Assembly (NCBI RefSeq): GCF_944324745.1
Contig: NZ_CALUXO010000067.1
Span: 1 to 37,766 of the forward strand
Direction of reading: 5' to 3'
Origin: an uncultured Thomasclavelia sp.
GTDB taxonomy: Bacteria; Bacillota_I; Bacilli_A; Erysipelotrichales; Coprobacillaceae
DNA: 37,766 nucleotides
The notes beneath the pieces are model-generated. The model worked only from the letters and a program-made list of their open reading frames with translations. It did no database searches and was not told where the DNA came from. Both the position numbers and the translations under genes were made by a program. The first letter of the stretch is position 1. Every line of letters begins with the position of its first letter. This document shows, piece by piece, positions 11,403 to 18,631 of the stretch.

Positions 11403-12107
11403 TTATTCAGATACAGGATATTCTATAATAAATCCTCTGAAAATTCCATTTCTATTTTCATTACAACAATCAAAAGTATATGTATATCCTAAAGAATCAG
11501 AATAATCCAATCTACCATCTGTAGCATGTTCTGGATCGCCTAACTCATCGTAGAAATCATATAAGTCAACTTTTCCGTCCATTTTAAATGTATAATTTGC
11601 AGTCACCACTTGAATAGAGTTAAAGGCTTTTTCGTATTCAAACTCAGAAAGTGGATCATATTTAACCTCAATTTGCGTTACCTTTGCTTGGGCAACTGGG
11701 ATAGCTTTATCACTACTGTTTTCATATCGAACAGGGAAACGTTGTACCTCTCCAGCTTCTGTTTCAACATTTAAATAAGCTACCATTGATGATATACCAT
11801 TAGCATTAATTTCTTCATCAAAAACTGAATTTCCAGTATCATTTAATGTTACTGTTCCTAACTGACTTAAATAATTTGCATATTCTCCAACAGTTTCAGG
11901 GATACTAAAATTAAATCCTTCTATCGTAAAATAACTTATTAATCCGCTTGATTCTTGAAAATCTGAGACATCTTTGATTGTAACTTCATCATTTGCTGAA
12001 TCATTACTATTGTTATCACTACCATCACTACTGTTATCATTATTACAAGCCGTCAGACCAAACACCAATAATAACGACAAAAATAGTGATAAAACTTTTT
12101 TAATCAT
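11403..12107 (-). CDS. Putative secreted lipoprotein, unknown function
   Basis: Start chosen at 12107 (234 residues) because TGGAGGAAATAAT lies just upstream and it gives a clean lipoprotein signal peptide: MIKKVLSLFLSLLLVFGLTAC with lipobox LTAC and lipidated C21. A Ser/Asn/Asp-rich linker (about 22-42) follows, then a roughly 190-residue soluble domain rich in beta-strand-like segments. I recognise no catalytic motif. Two adjacent cysteines occur near the C-terminus (FDCCNENRNG). It has its own promoter and terminator although it sits inside a run of glycosyltransferase genes, so it looks like a separately expressed insertion. Confidence 0.8.
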   Translation of the reverse strand: MIKKVLSLFLSLLLVFGLTACNNDNSSDGSDNNSNDSANDEVTIKDVSDFQESSGLISYFTIEGFNFSIPETVGEYANYLSQLGTVTLNDTGNSVFDEEINANGISSMVAYLNVETEAGEVQRFPVRYENSSDKAIPVAQAKVTQIEVKYDPLSEFEYEKAFNSIQVVTANYTFKMDGKVDLYDFYDELGDPEHATDGRLDYSDSLGYTYTFDCCNENRNGIFRGFIIEYPVSE

Positions 12108-12141
12108 ATTATTTCCTCCAAAAATATTATAGGTCATCTTT

Positions 12142-12170
12142 ATAATACTCATAAATGTACAGCTCGTCAA
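12142..12170 (-). promoter_or_regulatory. Promoter of the lipoprotein gene
   Basis: On the minus strand TTGACG (complement of 12165-12170), a 17-base spacer and TATTAT (complement of 12142-12147) form a near-consensus sigma-A promoter, giving a leader of about 25-30 bases before the ATG at 12107. Confidence 0.75.
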
Positions 12171-12220
12171 TAATAATTAGTTTCTTAACATCTTTATCCT
12201 GAAAAAAAACATAATTAATT

Positions 12221-13075
12221 TCACATTAATTTCATTTTAATTAAATAATAACTATTTTTAGGATATAGTATCAATGCAACTATTTTATATAAAATATTTT
12301 TTCCTTCATATATTTCTCTCATTTTCATTCTTCGATAATAATTTTTTCGTTCTCTACTATTAATAATATCTTGATTATATAAGTAATCAATAACTTCATA
12401 AGATGATTTTTTCATCTTATTAAAATCAGTTGATACATTATTACCGTGATATCTATGAACATAAACAATATTATTATTATAAGCAATTTTTACACCATTT
12501 TTTATTAGTAATATCCACAAAAATAAATCATCCGAACCATTATTCTTGATTATATAGTCTATCCATTGATTAGGAATTGCACTTTTCTTAATCATACATT
12601 GTCCTGGTGAAACTATCATACATCCAACATTAAAATAATAATTCAAATCAGAGCACAACTCCTGATGTTTAACGCTATGATATATTTTACCATAATTCAG
12701 TGGGTTATAATCAAAGCCATTAGCTACTACTAAATCACTATCTTTTATTTCTTGATATTGAGTACTTAAAGCCTCTATTGCTAATTCATCATCTTGATCT
12801 AGCATAATAATATATTCTCCTAAAGAATTTTTTATTCCTTGAACTCTCGAATAATGAATTCCTCTGTTAGTTTCATTATTAATCACTTTGATATCTAGAT
12901 TCGGGAAATCATGATATATAACGTCACAGTCAGGACTATCATTTACTATAATTATTTCTACTTTTAAAGTTTTAGTATGCTCAACACAACCATTTAACTT
13001 TCTAAGATTATTGGTTATATAATTATTCCCATAATAAAAAGGAATAATTATTGATATATCAAAATAATTTTTCAT
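12221..13075 (-). CDS. GT2 family glycosyltransferase
   Basis: Product of 284 residues with a GT-A fold: SIIIPFYYGNNYI at the start (8-20), IIIVNDSPD (41-49) for nucleotide binding, and DQDD (93-96) as the metal/donor motif. A C-terminal VHRYHGNNVST segment resembles the acceptor-side histidine region of other GT2 enzymes. Last GT2 in a run of three downstream of the GacH-like gene; 113 bases separate it from the lipoprotein start. Donor and acceptor cannot be read from the sequence. Confidence 0.85.
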   Translation of the reverse strand: MKNYFDISIIIPFYYGNNYITNNLRKLNGCVEHTKTLKVEIIIVNDSPDCDVIYHDFPNLDIKVINNETNRGIHYSRVQGIKNSLGEYIIMLDQDDELAIEALSTQYQEIKDSDLVVANGFDYNPLNYGKIYHSVKHQELCSDLNYYFNVGCMIVSPGQCMIKKSAIPNQWIDYIIKNNGSDDLFLWILLIKNGVKIAYNNNIVYVHRYHGNNVSTDFNKMKKSSYEVIDYLYNQDIINSRERKNYYRRMKMREIYEGKNILYKIVALILYPKNSYYLIKMKLM

Positions 13076-13101
13076 TTATATTTCCTCTTGCTAACTTTTG
13101 A

Positions 13102-14073
13102 TTATTTCCATCTGTCTATCTTTTTATATACCAATTTAAGAACAGGACGACAATAAAAATATAAGTATAAAGCATATTTGTTCTTTTTTCGAATATTTTT
13201 ATCTTTTAAAACTTTTTTCCCATATAATTTTAAAATATTTTTTGCTTTATCAACTGCATCTTTATATTCGGTATTATCAGGAGCATTTAAATATACTCGT
13301 AATGCACCTGTTACATTATATGACATTGCCGCTTTCTTTAAATTATCACTTTTATCTGATGAAAATGATGTTATTTTATCACAAATATTTAAAATTATAT
13401 TATCTTTTTTTGAGTAATTATTAGTAGTTATACTATTTTCATGATGAACATATCCATATACTGGAGTTTCGTTGTATACAATTTTTTTACATTGATAGAA
13501 CACTTCATGCATGATATCAATGTCTTCAAATATTATTCCTTCCGTAAACCTTATATTATCAAATAATCGTCTTTTATATAACTTCCCCCATGCACTTGGA
13601 AGAAAATTACTTTGATACCATAAAGAGCAAATTGCTTCCTCAGCAGAAAAACAATATGTTTTATCATAAAAAGAATCAAAAATACAATCATTTTCACTAA
13701 ATATATGTTTTGTACCACATATCGATAAATCAGCATCATTATTTTTTAATACGTTATACAGTATCTCACATATTTTATTACTAACAACATCATCACTATC
13801 AACAAACATCAAATACTCACCAGTTGCCCTGTCAATTCCTATATTTCTAGCTGCTGATAGTCCCCTGTTTTCTTGATGAATTACTATTATACGGTTATCC
13901 TTATCAGCCCATTGATTACATTTTAAACCGCTAGCATCTTTAGATCCATCGTTAACTAAAATAATTTCTAAATCCTTAAATGTTTGATTTACAATACTAT
14001 TCAAACAGGTATCTAAATACTTCTCTACATTATAGACCGGTATAACAATACTTATCATTATATTTGACCACAT
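13102..14073 (-). CDS. GT2 family glycosyltransferase (WbbL/EpsJ-like)
   Basis: Product of 323 residues. MISIVIPVYNVEKYLDTCL, ILVNDGSKDASG (39-49), ENRGLSAARNIGI (68-80) and VDSDD (91-95) are the standard GT2 core; IIFEDIDIMHEVFY carries the ED catalytic-base motif. Basic residues are concentrated near the C-terminus (KKIDRWK), which may associate with the membrane. The ATG at 14073 and an in-frame ATG at 14058 both lack a recognisable ribosome binding site; AAAGGAG is about 30 bases upstream. Probably adds one residue of the polysaccharide repeat. Confidence 0.85.
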   Translation of the reverse strand: MWSNIMISIVIPVYNVEKYLDTCLNSIVNQTFKDLEIILVNDGSKDASGLKCNQWADKDNRIIVIHQENRGLSAARNIGIDRATGEYLMFVDSDDVVSNKICEILYNVLKNNDADLSICGTKHIFSENDCIFDSFYDKTYCFSAEEAICSLWYQSNFLPSAWGKLYKRRLFDNIRFTEGIIFEDIDIMHEVFYQCKKIVYNETPVYGYVHHENSITTNNYSKKDNIILNICDKITSFSSDKSDNLKKAAMSYNVTGALRVYLNAPDNTEYKDAVDKAKNILKLYGKKVLKDKNIRKKNKYALYLYFYCRPVLKLVYKKIDRWK

Positions 14074-14126
14074 TTTTTCAATTATTAAATATTTTTATAT
14101 GTGGTATTCTCCTTTCTAAAATATAT

Positions 14127-15113
14127 TTAACTATATCTATCTTTTTTACGTACAATACTTATGATATCACCTAAACATGTTTTAAAGGTGCCAAATTTGC
14201 TATATCCTCTTTTTATATATAATAGCAATAAACTCATCATTTTTTTACTTTTTATCATATTAATTCTATTACTTAAATAGTCTTTATTTTCTAAACACAT
14301 CTTCAAATCTTTATCAGACAAATTGAATTGTAAAATAAAATTTGTTTTTTCTAATTCAGCATTCAAATAATCTAATCTGTTTTCTGTCCGTTTGGTTTTC
14401 TCTTCAATAAAAGTATCTTCTAAGTAATCTAGTCCTATAGTATTTTCATTATGTATTCGATAACTAATTAATTTTTCATTAAAAAAATAACATCCATGCT
14501 TACTAGCAGCTATTAAATTCAAAGCCCAATCATGAGGTATCTTATCATCAAAATGTTTTAAATATTCATCTATAATGACTTTTTTTATAGCCATGGTGCA
14601 GCCTTGAGAAAAATTACACCTTAATAAATATTTTAAATCTATTTCTGTTAACTTAGAATTAATAGGAAAATTAATTAAATTATTGTTTCCTTTTCCATTT
14701 TGAACTTTTATGTCAAATGCCTTTCCATCTTTGTCAATGAAATTAAAACTAGAAGCCAAAGAATAAATACAAGACTCATTGGATAATACATCTACCATTT
14801 TAGAAACTTTATCACAACTCCATATATCATCTTGATCACATAAAAATACTATCTCACCATTTGCTAGTGTTAGACCCTTTCTAAAATTTTCAATATACCC
14901 TAAATTACTATCGTTACGTATTAATTTCCAATAATTTAGTTGATATTCTTTTATATAATCTTTAATGAGAATAAAAGAGTTATCTTTTGAACAATCGTCA
15001 ATGATTATTACTTCATCTATTTGTTTTTTTTGATTTCTAATTGAATCTAACTGCTCTATAATATATTTCTCACCATTATATACTGCCATGACTAATGATA
15101 TTTCTATTGTCAT
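14127..15113 (-). CDS. GT2 glycosyltransferase, RgpB-like rhamnosyltransferase candidate
   Basis: Product of 328 residues. ISLVMAVYNGEKYIIEQLDS (5-24), VIIIDDCSKDNS (35-46) and FLCDQDDIWSCDKV (90-103) match the GT2 group that contains rhamnosyltransferases such as RgpB; IPHDWALNLIA has the usual H-D-W motif of this subgroup. AAGGAG is seven bases before the ATG and the gene begins two bases after the upstream stop, so it is co-transcribed with the GacH-like gene. Rhamnose specificity is inferred only. Confidence 0.85.
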   Translation of the reverse strand: MTIEISLVMAVYNGEKYIIEQLDSIRNQKKQIDEVIIIDDCSKDNSFILIKDYIKEYQLNYWKLIRNDSNLGYIENFRKGLTLANGEIVFLCDQDDIWSCDKVSKMVDVLSNESCIYSLASSFNFIDKDGKAFDIKVQNGKGNNNLINFPINSKLTEIDLKYLLRCNFSQGCTMAIKKVIIDEYLKHFDDKIPHDWALNLIAASKHGCYFFNEKLISYRIHNENTIGLDYLEDTFIEEKTKRTENRLDYLNAELEKTNFILQFNLSDKDLKMCLENKDYLSNRINMIKSKKMMSLLLLYIKRGYSKFGTFKTCLGDIISIVRKKDRYS

Positions 15114-15115
15114 TA

Positions 15116-16612
15116 TTATTCTCCTTCATTAAGAATCTTTTTCTTATAAAAATTAGATGATTTTTGTAACTCTTGATCAAAGATTTCTAAACCTATTTCT
15201 TCAATAATCGTCTCTTTGTCAGAAAACAGATTAGTTCCTAATCCTAATCTATCACCGTCAATATTAGCTCCCATCGCTGCTAATATCGTTGGATACATAT
15301 CCATAGCACTAAAATTTCTTTGTGTAGTTTGAACTGGTTCAACTGCACTATTAATAATACAGTTGTATGGAGTTCTTATATAATCACTATCTATATTACT
15401 AAAAAACTTTTCAGCCATACTTTTATGATCACCAGTAATTACAATTGTAGTATTTTCATACCATGATTGTTGCTTGCACCAATTTATAAAGTTTCCAACT
15501 TGACGTGATTGACATTCAATTACATTAGCATATTGATTTTCATGATTATTTTGGCACAAATCACATAAATATCCATCAGGTGTATGAGTATCGATAGTTA
15601 CCATAGATATATTAAATGGTTGATCACCAGCTGCCAAATTAGTAATATCCTTTTTAGCAATTTCAAATAGCTTAGAATCTTCAATTCCCCAGAAAACAAA
15701 ATAATCTGATGGTATTTCTCCACTAGCTACAAAACTATTATAATCACGAATAATATAATTACCATGTTGCTTATAAAAATTTGAAGTACCCCCAAAGTCA
15801 GCATCAGAGCCACAAAGAAATTCATTTACATAACCGTTATCTTCTAATACTTCTCCTAAAGAATATCCCCCTGGTAAATAAGGGGTAGTTTCATCATACT
15901 TATCACTAGTTATTGATAGTGATAATGGAATTCCCATATCTTGAGATACATGAGAGGCAATAGTCCATTGGGTTCCATCAATAGTCTGCCAACCACCTAA
16001 ATTATTATCATGAGAAAAATTGATATTTTCATTAGCTAACTCTGTTAATTCTGGAATATAGTTTTCTTGTTCAGCGCCACCGCTTAGAATATCTGCGTAA
16101 GTATTTTCAATTGACTCTAAGTAGATATGAATTAAATTTCTTTTTTCTCCATCAAAAGTAATATCAACGCTACTAGGATCAACATAATATCTTTCGTAGA
16201 TATCAGTACTTTGTATGGAATTACTAATATACCCATAAATATTATAATTATACACCGTAAAAATCAAAGAACCAACCAAACAACAGATTCCCCATTTGAT
16301 AAAATGTTTTTTTAGATAGTCACTTAAATTACTATTATTTCTTTTTAATATTTTTTGTATCTTATAGAATAATAAATTAAAGATTACTACAACTATCAGA
16401 CTAATAGGAACAGCAAAAAGAAACCAATCTAAATATACTCCAGTATCTGTTCCTTCCATTGGCACTTTTAAATGATATACTATTTGATTCAATGTTTTTA
16501 CAGAAAAGGTACGATTACCCCAAATAATCGATGCAACAATTAAAACACTAATAAATACCAGCATTGTTCCAATAATATACTTTTTTTCTATCTTTCTTAT
16601 TTTCTTTATCAT
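15116..16612 (-). CDS. MdoB/LtaS-family glycerol-phosphate transferase (GacH-like)
   Basis: Start set at 16612 (498 residues) because AAGAGGA is seven bases upstream; a longer frame to 16639 has no ribosome binding site. Three N-terminal membrane segments (about 12-31, 63-85, 107-125) are followed by an extracellular sulfatase-fold domain. LIHIYLESIENTY carries the metal glutamate (about E166), DGTQWTIASH the likely nucleophile threonine (about T214), and DTHTPDG and ITGDHKSM the metal histidines. The family transfers sn-glycerol 1-phosphate from phosphatidylglycerol outside the cell. At this size and in this locus it resembles GacH, which decorates the streptococcal polysaccharide, more than LtaS, which has five membrane helices. 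Confidence 0.85.
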   Translation of the reverse strand: MIKKIRKIEKKYIIGTMLVFISVLIVASIIWGNRTFSVKTLNQIVYHLKVPMEGTDTGVYLDWFLFAVPISLIVVVIFNLLFYKIQKILKRNNSNLSDYLKKHFIKWGICCLVGSLIFTVYNYNIYGYISNSIQSTDIYERYYVDPSSVDITFDGEKRNLIHIYLESIENTYADILSGGAEQENYIPELTELANENINFSHDNNLGGWQTIDGTQWTIASHVSQDMGIPLSLSITSDKYDETTPYLPGGYSLGEVLEDNGYVNEFLCGSDADFGGTSNFYKQHGNYIIRDYNSFVASGEIPSDYFVFWGIEDSKLFEIAKKDITNLAAGDQPFNISMVTIDTHTPDGYLCDLCQNNHENQYANVIECQSRQVGNFINWCKQQSWYENTTIVITGDHKSMAEKFFSNIDSDYIRTPYNCIINSAVEPVQTTQRNFSAMDMYPTILAAMGANIDGDRLGLGTNLFSDKETIIEEIGLEIFDQELQKSSNFYKKKILNEGE

Positions 16613-16790
16613 TTTTAGTCCTCTTAATTTAAATTCCATATTATTCTATCATATATTAAGCAATTATGAAACATAAGAAAAGTGTGAAATAATCACTATT
16701 ATTTTACTATATTCTATTTTATTATTTTTCAAATAAAATCAAAACACATTAAATCACTAAAAATTTTTCTTTCCTTCTTCGCTTCATTTT

Positions 16791-16846
16791 CTTAATGTTT
16801 TCTTAATATTTATTAAGAAAACATTAAGAAAACATTAATTTTTTTT
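16791..16846. promoter_or_regulatory. 18-bp perfect inverted repeat with 11-bp direct repeats
   Basis: Arms at 16791-16808 (CTTAATGTTTTCTTAATA) and 16811-16828 are perfectly complementary with a 2-base centre. The right side continues as direct repeats of ATTAAGAAAAC with an 11-base period (16812-16822, 16823-16833, partial 16834-16838), then eight T. It lies 12-60 bases upstream of an extended -10 for licD and about 180 bases upstream of the GacH-like gene on the other strand. The helical period suggests an operator for a winged-helix response regulator; a hairpin/terminator function is the alternative. Confidence 0.5.
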
Positions 16847-16855
16847 ATCAAAATA

Positions 16856-16864
16856 TGTTACAAT
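16856..16864 (+). promoter_or_regulatory. Extended -10 element upstream of licD
   Basis: TGTTACAAT (TG-N-TACAAT) lies 42 bases before the licD start. The matching -35 region (about 16836-16841) is poor and directly abuts the repeated ATTAAGAAAAC elements, which would fit an activator-dependent promoter. Confidence 0.5.
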
Positions 16865-16906
16865 AACTTAACAATAAAAATAACAATACACTAAAAGGAG
16901 CCAAAA

Positions 16907-17722
16907 ATGAAAAAGATATCATCTAAAGAAATTCAAACACTGGAACTTGATATTCTAAAAAAATTTAAAAATTATGCCAAACAACATAATATTTCTTTTT
17001 TTCTGTGTGGTGGTACTTTATTAGGTGCTATTCGTCACAAAGGTTTTATACCATGGGACGATGATATTGATATCTGCGTTCCTAGAGACTCTTACGATAA
17101 ACTTATAGAACTTGCAAAAGAAAACCGATTTATTGATGGCACAAATTATAAATTTTGTCTACCATTAGATGAAAATTACATATATCCATATATTAAAATT
17201 ATTAATACTAATACAATAGTATATGAAAAAGATATAAAAAAAGAATACTGCTTAGGAGTTTGGATTGATGTTTTTCCTTTAGATAAATTTCCAAAAAAAC
17301 AAGATGATATAAAAAAAGTAATCAGAAAGCATTCAAAATATAAATTTTATAATAAAATGTGTGTTGCCGGAAACCTTTCAACACCATCAAAAAAAATGGT
17401 TGCCTGTTTTGCAAAAATTTACTATACAATTTTTTGCATTGGAAAAGATAATAAATATTGGATTTCTAAAATATTAGATCTGGTAAAGTCATATGATTCT
17501 AATTACGTTGGCAATTTAGTATGGCCAAATCAATATCGTGAGATATTTAATGGTTCCGTATATTCAAAAACACTAGAATCTCAATTTGAAGATGACTATT
17601 TCCCTATACCATCAGGTTATGAGGAATATTTAACTAGTATGTATGGCGATTACATGACACTTCCAAAAGAATCGGAACGTGTTTTTCATGATTTTGAAGC
17701 GTATATAATTGATGATGAATAA
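16907..17722 (+). CDS. LicD-family phosphotransferase
   Basis: Product of 271 residues. The nucleotidyltransferase-like core CGGTLLGAIRHKG then FIPWDDDIDICV (about 34-58) is the LicD signature with the metal aspartates. Family members move phosphocholine or other phospho-alcohols (for example ribitol phosphate) onto glycans. AAGGAG lies seven bases before the ATG. It is the only plus-strand gene inside the polysaccharide locus and is flanked by a shared terminator with rmlD. No licA/licB/licC choline genes are in the window, so the donor is unknown. Confidence 0.88.
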   Translation: MKKISSKEIQTLELDILKKFKNYAKQHNISFFLCGGTLLGAIRHKGFIPWDDDIDICVPRDSYDKLIELAKENRFIDGTNYKFCLPLDENYIYPYIKIINTNTIVYEKDIKKEYCLGVWIDVFPLDKFPKKQDDIKKVIRKHSKYKFYNKMCVAGNLSTPSKKMVACFAKIYYTIFCIGKDNKYWISKILDLVKSYDSNYVGNLVWPNQYREIFNGSVYSKTLESQFEDDYFPIPSGYEEYLTSMYGDYMTLPKESERVFHDFEAYIIDDE

Positions 17723-17760
17723 AAAAGAGTGTATGCAACATCAGTTGTATTCACTCTTTT
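17723..17760. terminator. Bidirectional terminator between licD and rmlD
   Basis: AAAAGAGTG (17723-17731) and CACTCTTTT (17752-17760) pair perfectly, with an inner CAAC/GTTG pairing. T runs occur on both exits, so the hairpin can end licD on the plus strand and rmlD on the minus strand; both stop codons are within five bases of it. Confidence 0.85.
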
Positions 17761-17764
17761 CATT

Positions 17765-18610
17765 TTAATATTCAATTTCTTTTAAATATCTTCCCAAAGC
17801 ATCTTGCCATGTTGGTAATCGTTTAAAACCATTTTTATCCAACATTTCTTTAGACATTCTACTATTATTTGGTCGTTTAGCTTTAGCTGGAAATGCATTA
17901 GAATCTACTGGTGTTACTTTTACATCATCCATACCTGCTTGTTTAAAGATTTCACAAGCAAATTCATACCATGAGCATAACCCTTCATTCGTTGCATGAT
18001 AAATTCCATATTTATCAGTTTGAATCATATCAACAACTAATTTAGATAAATCATATGTATAAGTTGGTGATCCAATCTGATCATTTACTACACTCACTGC
18101 TCCTCTTTCTTTTCCTAGACGAAGCATAGTCTTGATAAAGTTACTTCCATTAACACCAAATACCCAAGCAATTCTTACAATGAAAAATTTATCTAAAGCT
18201 TCAACTGCTAATTCGCCTTCGTACTTAGTTTGTCCATAAACATTTAATGGATGTCTTTCATCATATTCTTGCCATGGTTTATCACCTTGACCATCAAATA
18301 CATAATCAGTAGAAAAATACATCATTGGAATATCTAATTCTTTACATACTTTAGCAATATTTTTAGTTCCGTCTACATTTACTTTAGTACATGCTTCAAC
18401 TTCATCTTCAGCTTTATCCACTGCTGTCCAAGCAGCACAGTGAATTACGGCATCATAATTACCTGCTTTAATTACTTCGTCTACTTTTTTGGCATCAGTA
18501 ATGTCCATTTCTTCGACATCGACACCGACTGCTTCAATATTTCTTTTTTTGCATTCATTGACAATGTCATGACCTAATTGTCCTTTTACTCCTGTAACTA
18601 ATAATTTCAT
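17765..18610 (-). CDS. rmlD: dTDP-4-dehydrorhamnose reductase
   Basis: Product of 281 residues, usual for RmlD/GacA. It reduces dTDP-4-keto-L-rhamnose to dTDP-L-rhamnose, the donor for rhamnosyltransferases. The NAD(P)-binding TGVKGQLGHD is at 6-15, STDYVFDG at 100-107, and the catalytic Y125-x3-K129 in VYGQTKYEGE. SPTYTYDLSKLV and the WYEFACEIF region are also typical. AAGGAGGTAAGT precedes the ATG. rmlA, rmlB and rmlC are absent from the window and must be elsewhere if the pathway works. Its presence supports a rhamnose-containing polymer. Confidence 0.95.
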   Translation of the reverse strand: MKLLVTGVKGQLGHDIVNECKKRNIEAVGVDVEEMDITDAKKVDEVIKAGNYDAVIHCAAWTAVDKAEDEVEACTKVNVDGTKNIAKVCKELDIPMMYFSTDYVFDGQGDKPWQEYDERHPLNVYGQTKYEGELAVEALDKFFIVRIAWVFGVNGSNFIKTMLRLGKERGAVSVVNDQIGSPTYTYDLSKLVVDMIQTDKYGIYHATNEGLCSWYEFACEIFKQAGMDDVKVTPVDSNAFPAKAKRPNNSRMSKEMLDKNGFKRLPTWQDALGRYLKEIEY

Positions 18611-18631
18611 ACTTACCTCCTTTATTAGATA

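Noticed and set aside
13551-13739. A second minus-strand frame within the GT2 gene at 13102-14073
   Set aside because: Lies wholly within a well-supported GT2 gene in another frame; composition is that of an out-of-frame translation.
16741-16906. JUMPstart/ops-type or T-box leader upstream of polysaccharide genes
   Set aside because: No ops core or T-box conserved motif is present here or in the 33265-33557 spacer; the visible structure is a palindrome with direct repeats.
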